This document shows positions 27,480 through 35,988 of a stretch of DNA of 64,000 bases, one piece after another (position 1 is the stretch's first letter; the number at the start of each line of letters is the position of its first letter). The stretch spans positions 124,001 to 188,000 of the forward strand of contig NZ_CP039648.1 in assembly GCF_004923315.1 (NCBI RefSeq). The letters are read 5' to 3'. Source of the stretch: Azospirillum sp. TSA2s. Lineage in GTDB: Bacteria; Pseudomonadota; Alphaproteobacteria; Azospirillales; Azospirillaceae. The notes beneath the pieces were generated by a model that saw nothing but the letters and a program-made list of their open reading frames with translations, searched no databases and was not told where the DNA came from. Made by a program: the position numbers and the translations under genes.

Positions 27480-27556
27480 GCCCGGTTCTTACATCATTTT
27501 TTGCGAATTCTCCATGGTTAGCACCTCTTGGGAGAGTGGTGGTAAAGCGATTTTCA

Positions 27557-27593
27557 CAAAAGGAAGCCCTCCCCCCGTTGCCGGGAAGAGGGC
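27557..27593 (-). terminator. Probable terminator of katA
   Basis: On the minus strand GCCCTC (27593-27588) pairs with GAGGGC (27571-27566) around a GC-rich loop, followed by TTCCTTTTG. It lies about 120 bases past the katA stop and before the unknown two-gene module in the same orientation. Confidence 0.5.
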
Positions 27594-27715
27594 CGCAAGT
27601 CAGTCGGGGAAATGCGCGGCTGGATGCCGGCAGTCATGCCGACGCCCAGGGGGATGGGCGCGGCATCTCGAAGCCGGCCCCTCCGCAACCAGGCGGAAGG
27701 ACCGGAAAACTCACC

Positions 27716-29167
27716 TCATTCCGCGGCCTGCGCCACGGTCAGGCCCAGCCGCTTGGCGACGCCCTCGCCATAGGCGGGGTCGGCGGCCAGGAAGTGCTTC
27801 AGCTGGCGCTGCTGGATGAACAGCGGGGCCTTGCCCAAGCTGCCGGCGATGTTGTCCATCAGGCGGTCCTGAGCCTCGGCACCGATCAGGCGGAACAGCG
27901 CGCCGGCCTGGGCGTAGTCGTCGTTGCCCTCGCGGTGGTCATAGTGGGCGGCGTCGCCGCTGATGCGCAGCGGTGGCTCGCTCGGCACGCCGGTCTGGGC
28001 CGGGCCGCCGAAGCTGTTCGGCTCGTAATTCGGCCGGCCGCCGCCGTTGCCGTCCACCCGCATGGCGCCGTCGCGCTGATAGTTGTGGACCGGGCAGCCC
28101 TGCGGCTTGTTCACGGGGATCTGCGCGTAGTTGCCGCCCAGCCGGTAGCGGTGGGCGTCGGCGTAGGCGAACAGCCGGCCCTGCAGCATCTTGTCCGGGC
28201 TGAAGGAGATGCCGGGCACCACGCTGGCCGGGCTGAAGGCGGCCTGCTCGGTCTCAGCGAAAAAGTTCTCCGGATTGCGGTTCAGCACCAGTTCGCCGAT
28301 CTCGATCAGCGGATAGTCGGCATGCGGCCACACCTTGGTCAGGTCGAACGGGTTGATGCGGTAGGCGTCGGCCTCGACCTCCGGCATGATCTGCACCGAG
28401 ACGGTCCAGGCCGGGAAATCGCCGTCCTCGATCGAGGCGTACAGGTCGCGGGTGGCGTGGTCGGGGTCGATGCCGGCCATCGCGGTCGCCTGCTCGACGG
28501 TGAAGTTCTCGATGCCCTGGCGGGTCTTGAAATGGTACTTGACCCAGAAGCGTTCGTTCGCCGCGTTGATCCACGAGAAGGTGTGGCTGCTGAAGCCGTC
28601 CATGTGGCGATGGCTGCGCGGGGTGCCGCGGTCGCTGAACAGGATGGTCAGCTGGTGCATCGTCTCCGGTGACAGCGAGAAGAAATCCCACACGGCGGTG
28701 GGGTCCTTCAGGTTGGTGGCCGGGTTGCGCTTCTGGGTGTGGATGAAGTCGGGGAACTTCAGCGGATCGCGCAGGAAGAAGACCGGCGTGTTGTTGCCGA
28801 CCAGATCGTAGTTGCCTTCCTCCGTATAGAACTTCACCGCGAAGCCGCGCGGGTCGCGCTCGGCATCGGCGGAGCCCTTTTCGCCGCCGACGGTGGAGAA
28901 GCGCAGGAAAACGCCGGTCTCCTTGCCGACCGTCGACAGGAAGGCGGCCTTGGTCCATTGCGTCACGTCGCGGGTGACGCGGAAGGTGCCGTAGGCGCCG
29001 GCGCCCTTGGCGTGCACGACGCGCTCCGGAATGCGTTCGCGGTTGAAGTGGGCCAGCTTCTCGATCAGGTGGAAATCCTGCAGCAGCAGCGGACCGCGCG
29101 GCCCGGCGCTCAGCGAATTCTGGTTGTCGGGAACGGGCTGGCCGAAGCTGGTGGTCAGGGTGCTCAT
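27716..29167 (-). CDS. katA: Heme catalase KatA
   Basis: Breaks down hydrogen peroxide to water and oxygen in the cytoplasm. It is a small-subunit (clade 3) catalase of 483 residues. The active-site His is in [16 protein letters not shown], the Asn in VGNNTPVFF and the proximal heme Tyr in [14 protein letters not shown]. The ATG at 29167 is chosen because GAGG lies nine bases before it; the ATG three codons earlier has no spacing. It is divergent from oxyR with a 138-base gap, the usual arrangement of a peroxide-induced catalase. Confidence 0.95.
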   Translation of the reverse strand: MSTLTTSFGQPVPDNQNSLSAGPRGPLLLQDFHLIEKLAHFNRERIPERVVHAKGAGAYGTFRVTRDVTQWTKAAFLSTVGKETGVFLRFSTVGGEKGSADAERDPRGFAVKFYTEEGNYDLVGNNTPVFFLRDPLKFPDFIHTQKRNPATNLKDPTAVWDFFSLSPETMHQLTILFSDRGTPRSHRHMDGFSSHTFSWINAANERFWVKYHFKTRQGIENFTVEQATAMAGIDPDHATRDLYASIEDGDFPAWTVSVQIMPEVEADAYRINPFDLTKVWPHADYPLIEIGELVLNRNPENFFAETEQAAFSPASVVPGISFSPDKMLQGRLFAYADAHRYRLGGNYAQIPVNKPQGCPVHNYQRDGAMRVDGNGGGRPNYEPNSFGGPAQTGVPSEPPLRISGDAAHYDHREGNDDYAQAGALFRLIGAEAQDRLMDNIAGSLGKAPLFIQQRQLKHFLAADPAYGEGVAKRLGLTVAQAAE

Positions 29168-29292
29168 CCGGGTCATCCTCGTTGGGGCGGTGTCGCCTGA
29201 AGCGGCGTCGCTGTCTGTGCGCTATCATTGTCTCGCCCCTGGTTATCCGGCGTCTTGAACGATATATCCAAGACATAGAAGGAAATGCACCA

Positions 29293-29307
29293 ATAGGCTC
29301 CACCTAT
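29293..29307. promoter_or_regulatory. ATAG-N7-CTAT element at the oxyR start
   Basis: ATAG (29293-29296) and CTAT (29304-29307) are separated by seven bases, matching the elementary OxyR half-operator ATAG-N7-CTAT. A second ATAG stands 18 bases upstream at 29275, close to but not at the 22-base spacing of the full site. It overlaps the ATG of oxyR, suggesting autoregulation. Confidence 0.4.
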
Positions 29308-30265
29308 GAATCTCTCCGGCCTGTCCCTGCGTGACCTGGAATATGTCGTCGCCGTCGCCGAGCTGCGCCATTTCGGCCGCGCCGCCGAACGCTGCGCCGT
29401 CAGCCAGCCGTCGCTGAGCGCCCAGATTCGCAAGCTGGAAGAAGCCCTTGGCCTGTCGCTGTTCGAACGCACCAGCCGCAAGGTCCTGCTGACTCCGCGC
29501 GGCGAGGCCATCGTGGCGCAAGCCCGCGTGGTGCTGGAGGAGGCGCGGCGGCTTCTGACGCTGGCCGACGGGTCGGACGGGGCGCTGACCGGCCGGCTGC
29601 GGCTGGCGGCGATCCACACGCTGGGCCCCTACCTGTTTCCTCACATCCTGCCGGTGCTGCGCACGACCTGGCCCGACCTGACCCTGATCCTGTCGGAAGG
29701 CCGCACCGACAGCCTGCTGGAGGAGCTGCGCGACGGCCGGCTCGACGCCGTGCTGCTGGCCCTGCCGGTGGAGGGCGACGGGCTGGCGGCCGAACCGCTG
29801 TTCTTCGAACCCTTCCTGCTCGCCCATCCCGCCGGCCACCGCCTCTGCGCCATACCCGGCCTGTCGCTGAACGACCTCGACCCGGCGGAGCTTCTGCTGC
29901 TGGAGGAGGGGCACTGCCTGCGCGATCAGGCACTGGCCGCCTGCGGTCTCAGCGCGCGGGGCGGCGGCGTCCATGCCACCGGACTGGAGACGCTGCGCCA
30001 CATGGTGGCGGCGGGGGCCGGCTGCACGCTGATGCCGGTCCTGGCGGTCAAAGGGGCGGCCAAGGGGGAGGATGGCCGCGCCGCCACGGTCGGCGGGCTG
30101 GTGGAATACCGTGCCTTCGACGGTCCGCATCCGCCCGGCCGCGTCATCGGTCTGGTCTGGCGCGCCAGCGACCCGCGCGACCGTGGCCTGCGTCAACTGG
30201 CAGACTTGTTGCGCCGCGACCTGCCGGCCGGCACGGAGCCCGCCCTATCCCAAAGAGATGACTGA
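29306..30265 (+). CDS. oxyR: Hydrogen peroxide sensor OxyR (LysR family)
   Basis: A 319-residue LysR regulator. The N-terminal helix-turn-helix is HFGRAAERCAVSQPSLSAQIRKLEEALGLSLFER. The redox pair is visible in LEEGHCLRDQALAACGLS: the two Cys are nine residues apart, as Cys199 and Cys208 are in E. coli OxyR. Peroxide should form the disulfide that makes the protein activate katA, which it faces. Confidence 0.93.
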   Translation: MNLSGLSLRDLEYVVAVAELRHFGRAAERCAVSQPSLSAQIRKLEEALGLSLFERTSRKVLLTPRGEAIVAQARVVLEEARRLLTLADGSDGALTGRLRLAAIHTLGPYLFPHILPVLRTTWPDLTLILSEGRTDSLLEELRDGRLDAVLLALPVEGDGLAAEPLFFEPFLLAHPAGHRLCAIPGLSLNDLDPAELLLLEEGHCLRDQALAACGLSARGGGVHATGLETLRHMVAAGAGCTLMPVLAVKGAAKGEDGRAATVGGLVEYRAFDGPHPPGRVIGLVWRASDPRDRGLRQLADLLRRDLPAGTEPALSQRDD

Positions 30266-30373
30266 CGGGGGGAAGGAACAAGCGCCCATCGGCCGGGTTG
30301 AAGGCTCCGCCCGCTCTCCTCACTGTTCAGGGGACGGGTGCGACTTTCGATACAGGCGGAGAAACGGGCGATC

Positions 30374-32704
30374 ATGGCGAATATCCTGAAACAAGCGACA
30401 CGGCTCGGTGAAGGATTGCCCTTTCCGTTGGGCGCGACCTGGGACGGGCTCGGCGTCAACTTCGCGCTGTTTTCCGCCAACGCGACGAAGGTCGAACTGT
30501 GTCTGTTCGATGAAAGCGGCGAGGAGGAGCTTGAGCGCATCGAGCTTCCCGAATTCACCAACGAGATCTGGCACGGTTACCTGCCGGACGCCCGTCCCGG
30601 CCTGCTCTACGGCTACCGCGTGTACGGCCCCTACGAGCCGGAGAATGGCCACCGCTTCAACCCGAACAAGCTTCTGCTCGACCCCTACGCCAAGGAGCTG
30701 GTCGGCGAAATCCGCTGGAACCCGGCCCATTTCGGCTACGTGATGGAATCGGGCGACGACCTGACCTATGACGAGCGCGACAGCGCGCCCTTCATGCCGA
30801 AATGCAAGGTGATCGATCAGGCCTTCACCTGGGGCCGCGACCACAAGCCCGGCACCGCCTGGGACCGCACCATCTTCTACGAAACCCATGTGAAGGGCTT
30901 CACCAAGCTGCACCCGGCGGTGCCCGACAGCCTGCGCGGCACCTATGGCGGCATGGCGGTGAAGGAGGTGGTCGACTACATCAAGTCGCTCGGCGTCACC
31001 TCGGTGGAGCTTCTGCCGGTCCATGCCTTCGTCCAGGACCAGCATCTGGTCGACAAGGGTCTGGCGAATTATTGGGGCTACAACTCCATCGGCTTCTTCT
31101 CGCCGGAGCCGCGCTATGCCGCGTCGGGCAACGCCATCAAGGAATTCAAGGAGATGGTCGCCCATCTCCACAATGCCGGGCTGGAGGTGATCCTCGACGT
31201 CGTCTACAACCACACCGCCGAGGGCAACGAGCGCGGGCCGACCCTGTCCTTCAAGGGCATCGACAACGCCTCCTACTACCGGCTGATCCCGGACCAGCAG
31301 CGCTACTACATCAACGAGACGGGGACCGGGAATACCGTCAATCTCAGCCACCCGCGCGTGCTGCAGATGGTCACCGACAGCCTGCGCTATTGGGCGACCG
31401 AGATGCATGTCGACGGCTTCCGCTTCGACCTCGCCACCATCCTCGGGCGCGAACCCTACGGCTTTGACGAGGGCGGCGGCTTCCTCGACAGCTGCCTGCA
31501 GGACCCGATCCTCAACAGCGTCAAGCTGATCGCCGAGCCGTGGGACTGCGGCCCCGGCGGCTATCAGGTCGGCAACTTCCCGCCGGGCTGGGCGGAGTGG
31601 AACGACCGCTATCGCGACACCGTCCGCGCCTTCTGGAAGGGCGACGAGGGCAAGCTGCCGGAGGTGGCGCCGCGGCTCTGCGGCTCTGCCGACCTGTTCG
31701 ACAAGCGCGGGCGCAAGCCCTGGGCCAGCGTGAACTTCATCACCGCCCATGACGGCTACACGCTGAACGACCTCGTTTCCTACAACGACAAGCACAACGA
31801 GGCGAACGGCGAGGGCAACAACGACGGCCACTCCCACAATCTGTCCTGGAACCATGGGGTGGAGGGTCCGACCGACGATCGGGAGATCAAGGCGCTCCGT
31901 GAACGGCAGAAGCGCAACATGCTGGCGACGCTGCTGCTGTCTCAGGGCTCGCCGATGCTGCTGGCCGGCGACGAGTTCGGCAACACCCAGCACGGCAACA
32001 ACAACGCCTATTGCCAGGACAACGAGACGGCGTGGCTGAAGTGGGACGGCATCGACGAGGACGGGCAGGCTCTGATCGAGTTCGTCCGCCGCGTCGTCGC
32101 GGTTCGCCAGTCCTTCCCCATGCTGCGCCGCGGCCGCTTCCTCTCCGGTGAATACAATGCCGAGTTCGACGTGAAGGACGTCACCTGGCTGACCCCGGCC
32201 GGCGACGAGATGGACGAGAGCCATTGGCACGACGGCAATGCCCGTTGCCTGGGCATGCTGCTCGACGGCCGCGGGCAGGCCAGCGGCATCAAGCGCCCGG
32301 CGATGGACGCCACCCTGCTGCTGGTCATCAACGCCCACCATGACGTGGTGGAGTTCACCCTGCCGGAGGTGACCGGCGGCAGCGTCTGGCGCTGTTTGCT
32401 CGACACCAACCTGCCCGACCCCGACGAGGTGCCGCGCGTCAACACCGGCGAAGGCTACATCGTCACCGGCCGCTCGCTGCTTCTGCTGGCGCTGGAACCG
32501 GAAGGCAAGACCTCCTTCGCGCTCCGCCGCGCCGCTCGCGCGCTCCGCAGCGTCGCCGAAAGCCCGACGCTGTCCTTCGGCGAGGAGAGCACGGAAGAGG
32601 AGAAGCCGGCGGAACCGGTGGAGGTGAAGGAACCGGTGAAGGCCGAAGCGGTGGCGGAGCCTGCGCCGGTGAAGAGCGAAGCGCCCGCGAAGAAACCCAC
32701 CTGA
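30374..32704 (+). CDS. glgX: Glycogen debranching enzyme GlgX
   Basis: A 776-residue GH13 enzyme that cleaves alpha-1,6 branch points of phosphorylase-limited glycogen in the cytoplasm. The N-terminal CBM48 part begins PFPLGATWDGLGVNFALFSANATKVELCLFD. Catalytic motifs are DVVYNHT (region I), DGFRFDLA (nucleophile Asp), LIAEPWDCG (acid/base Glu) and FITAHDGYTL. The last 60 residues are a Lys/Glu/Pro tail (EEEKPAEPVEVKEP), which is longer than in most GlgX. The start at 30374 has GGAG about 12 bases upstream. No other glg gene is nearby. Confidence 0.95.
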   Translation: MANILKQATRLGEGLPFPLGATWDGLGVNFALFSANATKVELCLFDESGEEELERIELPEFTNEIWHGYLPDARPGLLYGYRVYGPYEPENGHRFNPNKLLLDPYAKELVGEIRWNPAHFGYVMESGDDLTYDERDSAPFMPKCKVIDQAFTWGRDHKPGTAWDRTIFYETHVKGFTKLHPAVPDSLRGTYGGMAVKEVVDYIKSLGVTSVELLPVHAFVQDQHLVDKGLANYWGYNSIGFFSPEPRYAASGNAIKEFKEMVAHLHNAGLEVILDVVYNHTAEGNERGPTLSFKGIDNASYYRLIPDQQRYYINETGTGNTVNLSHPRVLQMVTDSLRYWATEMHVDGFRFDLATILGREPYGFDEGGGFLDSCLQDPILNSVKLIAEPWDCGPGGYQVGNFPPGWAEWNDRYRDTVRAFWKGDEGKLPEVAPRLCGSADLFDKRGRKPWASVNFITAHDGYTLNDLVSYNDKHNEANGEGNNDGHSHNLSWNHGVEGPTDDREIKALRERQKRNMLATLLLSQGSPMLLAGDEFGNTQHGNNNAYCQDNETAWLKWDGIDEDGQALIEFVRRVVAVRQSFPMLRRGRFLSGEYNAEFDVKDVTWLTPAGDEMDESHWHDGNARCLGMLLDGRGQASGIKRPAMDATLLLVINAHHDVVEFTLPEVTGGSVWRCLLDTNLPDPDEVPRVNTGEGYIVTGRSLLLLALEPEGKTSFALRRAARALRSVAESPTLSFGEESTEEEKPAEPVEVKEPVKAEAVAEPAPVKSEAPAKKPT

Positions 32705-32717
32705 CCTATCTCCTAAT

Positions 32718-32746
32718 CCCCCTCTCCCCCCGGGGAGAGGGGGATT
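32718..32746 (+). terminator. GC hairpin after glgX
   Basis: CCCCTCTCC-CCCC-GGGGAGAGGGG followed by GATTCTCC. It is the hairpin part of the compound repeats without the cloverleaf. The short T content makes it a weak intrinsic terminator at best. Confidence 0.45.
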
Positions 32747-32769
32747 CTCCGGCTTCCGGATCCCCTGCC

Positions 32770-33849
32770 ATGAAACTCTTCGAATGCCAGAACTGCCACC
32801 AGCCGCTCTATTTCGAGAACACGCTGTGCGAGCGCTGCGGGCACCGGCTCGGCTATCTGCCGGATGTGGGGACGCTGTCGGCGCTCGACCCCACTGACCA
32901 TGACGGGGTGTGGAGCGCGCTCGCCACCAGCGAACCGCTCTACAAGTTCTGTGCGAATGCGGATCTCGACGCCTGCAACTGGATGCTGCCGGCCGACTCC
33001 GCCGACACCCACTGCGCCGCCTGCCGGCACAATCGCACCATACCCGACCTGTCCGACACCGCCAACCTCACGCGCTGGCGCAAGCTGGAACTGGCGAAGC
33101 ATCACCTGTTCTACACCCTGACCAACCTGAAGCTGCCCCTGCAGAGCCGGATCGACAACCCGGAGGAAGGTCTGGCCTTCGACTTCCTGACCGACACCGT
33201 CGCCGCCGACGGCACGGTGACGCCGGTGCTGACCGGCCATGCCAACGGCCTGATCACCATCAACGTCGCCGAGGCCGACGATGCCGAGCGCGAGAAGCGC
33301 CGCACCGAGATGGGCGAGCCCTACCGAACGCTGCTCGGCCATTTCCGCCATGAGAGCGGCCATTACATCTGGGACCGGCTGGTGCGCGACGACCCGGCGC
33401 TGCTGGAGCGCTTCCGCGCCCTGTTCGGCGACGAACGGCAGGATTATGGCGAGGCGCTGAAGCGCCATTACGCCGACGGCGCGCCGGCCGACTGGCAGGC
33501 GAATTTCGTCAGCACCTATGCCACCGCCCACCCGTGGGAGGATTTCGCCGAGACCTGGGCGCACTACCTGCACATCGTCGACACGCTGGAAACGGCCCGC
33601 GCCTTCGGCCTGCGGGTTCGCCCACGCATCACCGAAGGGGCGGAACTGGAGGCGGAGGTCGACTTCAATCCCCACAAGGCCCGGCGGATCGAGGATCTGA
33701 TCGACCTTTGGCTGCCGCTGACCTACGCGGTGAACAGCCTGAACCGCAGCATGGGCCAGCCGGATCTGTACCCCTTCATCCTGTCGGCCGCAGTGATCGA
33801 AAAGCTGGGCTTCATGAACGGGATGGTGCGGGGGCTGGAGGGACGTTAG
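32770..33849 (+). CDS. Putative zinc-binding metallopeptidase with N-terminal zinc ribbon
   Basis: A 359-residue cytoplasmic protein. It begins with a zinc ribbon (CQNCHQPLYFENTLCERCGHRLGY, two CxxC pairs), with a second set later (NADLDACNW, HCAACRHNRT). The catalytic motif HFRHESGHYIWDRL contains HExxH-type residues (HESGH) and the region WEDFAETWAHYLHIVDTLE carries further His/Glu ligands. The pattern fits the putative zinc-binding metallopeptidase family (Peptidase_Mx type) with a zinc_ribbon_6 head. Substrate unknown. Confidence 0.85.
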   Translation: MKLFECQNCHQPLYFENTLCERCGHRLGYLPDVGTLSALDPTDHDGVWSALATSEPLYKFCANADLDACNWMLPADSADTHCAACRHNRTIPDLSDTANLTRWRKLELAKHHLFYTLTNLKLPLQSRIDNPEEGLAFDFLTDTVAADGTVTPVLTGHANGLITINVAEADDAEREKRRTEMGEPYRTLLGHFRHESGHYIWDRLVRDDPALLERFRALFGDERQDYGEALKRHYADGAPADWQANFVSTYATAHPWEDFAETWAHYLHIVDTLETARAFGLRVRPRITEGAELEAEVDFNPHKARRIEDLIDLWLPLTYAVNSLNRSMGQPDLYPFILSAAVIEKLGFMNGMVRGLEGR

Positions 33850-35531
33850 ACCCCCACAACCGTCCGCACCCAGCGCACCGCGCGGTTGCGGCCGTCGCGC
33901 TTGGCCTTGTAGAGCGCGGAGTCGGCATGGCGCATCACCGTCGCCATGTCGCTGTCGTCCTCCGGCCAGGAGGCGATGCCGATGGAACAGCCGACGCGGA
34001 CCGTCTCGCCGTTGAACGACACCGGCTCGTTGACGGCGGCGATGATGCGCGCCGCCAGTTCCTCGGTGTCGGGAGCCGGGCGGTCGGCGCGGCGGGGAAG
34101 CACGGCGGCGAATTCGTCGCCGCCCAGCCGGGCGACCACGTCGTCGTCGCGGAAGATGCTGGCCAGCCGGCCGCCGATCTGGCGCAGCACGGCGTCGCCG
34201 GCATCGTGGCCCAGCCGGTCGTTCACCGGCTTGAAACCGTCCAGGTCGATGTACATCACCGTCGCCGATCCGCCGCCGCCGCCGGTCGACGCCTCGACAT
34301 ACTGTTCGAAGTAACGCCGGTTCGGCAGCGCGGTCAGCCGGTCCTCGTAGGCGATGTCCTCCAGCCGCATCAGGGCGACGTCCTTGTTGGTCAGGCTGTC
34401 CACCATCTCCCGCAGCGCCACCGACAGCCGGCGGATCTCCGCCGCACCGCCGACATCGGGGATCGCCACGCCGCGCTCGCCCTTGCCGATGCGCTCGGCG
34501 GCGTCGGCGATGGCGCCCAGCGGCCGGGCGATGCGTCCGGCGGCGAACCAGCCGATGCAGCTGAACAGCAGGGCCAGCACCGCGCCGGACCCGATGATCG
34601 TCAGCCGCAGGCGGTCGGTTTCGGCATAGACGATATCGGCCGGCTGGCGGGCGACGACGGTCCAACCCAGCCCGGCGTAATCGTGCAGCCCCTTGCCGTG
34701 GGCCACGCCGGTGACATAGGTGACGCCGTCGGGCCAGACCTCGCTGCTCCAGCCGTCGCGCAGCTTGGCAGTCAGCGTCGGCACCGGCAGGGGCTTGCCG
34801 ACCGCCGAATCGGGACCGATCAGCACGGTGCCGTCGGCCGACAGGATGTAGAGCGTCAGCCCCTTGCGGTCGGACAAGGGCTCGATCAGCTGCCGGATCG
34901 AGGCGTGGGCCCATTCCCAGCTGTAATGGGCGGCCAGCACGCCGACCGTGGTGCCGTCCGCCTTCTGCAGCGGGGCCGACACGTCGACGAATTTCGGTGT
35001 TTCGCCCTTCAGGTACGGCACCTTGCCACGCAGGGCCACCGCCTCGTGCACGTCGCCGACGAACAGGCCCTTCATGCCTTCCTGATGGACCGGGCGGCTG
35101 GCGATGTCGGCCCCCAACAGCAGCCCGTTGGAGGCCGCCACCACCCGCCCGTCGGCGTTGGTCATGCCGATCCAGGCGATGGTCGGGTCGCGGCGCTTCA
35201 ACTCGTCGATGGTCGATTGCGCCACCGCCGGGTCCTTCAGCGCGTCGATCCGCGACAGCGCGGCGATCTGGTTGGCGCGCGCCCACATGGTCAGATCGAG
35301 CTGCCGCGCCAGCGATTGCGCCAGCCCGGTCATCGAATTGCCGATCTCCTTCGCCAGCGCGTCGGCCGCGCCATTGCCGACGACCAGCCCCTTCACCAGA
35401 GTCGACCCGAGCAGCAGCACGGCGACGGTGACGGCCACGGTCATCCGCAGGCCGAAGGCCCGGCGCGGAACACGGATGGTGGCGACATGGTGTCCGGCGG
35501 TCCGGCCGCTTGGCTGTCCAAGGGGCGACAT
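33846..35531 (-). CDS. Membrane diguanylate cyclase (Cache-HAMP-GGDEF)
   Basis: Makes cyclic di-GMP. A 561-residue protein with a first membrane helix (TVAVTVAVLLLGSTL), a periplasmic sensor of about 230 residues with dCache-type text (RVVAASNGLLLG, DVSAPLQKADGTTVGVLAAHYSWEWA, GLTLYILSADGTVLIG), a second membrane helix, a HAMP-like linker and a GGDEF domain. The active motif GGDEF is intact and preceded by RDDD five residues upstream, a canonical inhibitory (I) site. The ATG at 35531 follows AAGGAT; a GTG 21 codons earlier has no ribosome binding site. It converges on the metallopeptidase gene and its end overlaps it by four bases. Confidence 0.92.
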   Translation of the reverse strand: MSPLGQPSGRTAGHHVATIRVPRRAFGLRMTVAVTVAVLLLGSTLVKGLVVGNGAADALAKEIGNSMTGLAQSLARQLDLTMWARANQIAALSRIDALKDPAVAQSTIDELKRRDPTIAWIGMTNADGRVVAASNGLLLGADIASRPVHQEGMKGLFVGDVHEAVALRGKVPYLKGETPKFVDVSAPLQKADGTTVGVLAAHYSWEWAHASIRQLIEPLSDRKGLTLYILSADGTVLIGPDSAVGKPLPVPTLTAKLRDGWSSEVWPDGVTYVTGVAHGKGLHDYAGLGWTVVARQPADIVYAETDRLRLTIIGSGAVLALLFSCIGWFAAGRIARPLGAIADAAERIGKGERGVAIPDVGGAAEIRRLSVALREMVDSLTNKDVALMRLEDIAYEDRLTALPNRRYFEQYVEASTGGGGGSATVMYIDLDGFKPVNDRLGHDAGDAVLRQIGGRLASIFRDDDVVARLGGDEFAAVLPRRADRPAPDTEELAARIIAAVNEPVSFNGETVRVGCSIGIASWPEDDSDMATVMRHADSALYKAKRDGRNRAVRWVRTVVGV

Positions 35532-35696
35532 CGTGGCAAGATCCTTATCAAGCGGCGCCGGCCGAGCCGGATGGGAGACGATCAGTGCAGACACTGTATC
35601 ATCCCAGCCCTTTATAAAGGGTCAAGCGGAACCGAAGCGATGCATTTACAATGTAAAAGGGAAAATTGCCGAACTTCCAGCACGCCCCGGACGTAC
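35532..35696. other. Upstream region of the cyclase with two dyads
   Basis: No gene is seen. The stretch contains CCCTTTATAAAGGG, a perfect 14-bp palindrome (35608-35621), and TTTAC-AAT-GTAAA (35645-35657). It separates the minus-strand cyclase from the structured segment at 35697 and so holds at least one promoter. Confidence 0.5.
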
Positions 35697-35866
35697 GTCA
35701 GCCAAAAAAGTTTGCGAAGCTGACTTTCAGCATATTGCGTAAAAGAGAAAAGGCCGCTAGCTATACAGCCGCGGCCCGAGTTTAGGGAGGAAACGCCTGA
35801 AAGGCGATCGAAAAAACAAATAATGCTGCGTCGCCGAAAATCCAGCCCGATGTGGCTGGATTTTTC
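35697..35866 (+). ncRNA. Candidate structured RNA (small RNA or attenuated leader)
   Basis: Four hairpins occur in 170 bases without an open frame of note: GTCAGC/GCTGAC (35697-35724), GGCCGC/GCGGCC (35752-35776), CGCC-TGAAA-GGCG (35794-35806) and AAAATCCAGCC/GGCTGGATTTTT (35837-35865), the last with a T-run. A ribosome-binding-like TTTAGGGAGGAAAC (35780-35793) lies just before the third hairpin with no start codon at a useful distance. It could be a free small RNA, or a leader with a terminator ahead of the TRAP binding protein 123 bases further on. Family unknown. Confidence 0.45.
35837..35865 (+). terminator. Intrinsic terminator
   Basis: Stem AATCCAGCC / GGCTGGATT with a six-base loop (CGATGT) followed by TTTTCGTTT. 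It is the clearest rho-independent terminator in the window and no plus-strand gene ends near it, which is why the upstream segment is proposed as a transcribed RNA. Confidence 0.75.
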
Positions 35867-35988
35867 GTTTCAGCCGCAAGAATCTTCGCCAATATCAGTG
35901 TTGCCCCGGCGGAAGGGGGATTCCCCAAACGGTTGGTTGCGCTATCATGTCAGCCCAACGAACCAGACAGCCGGGAAGACTCCTCATC

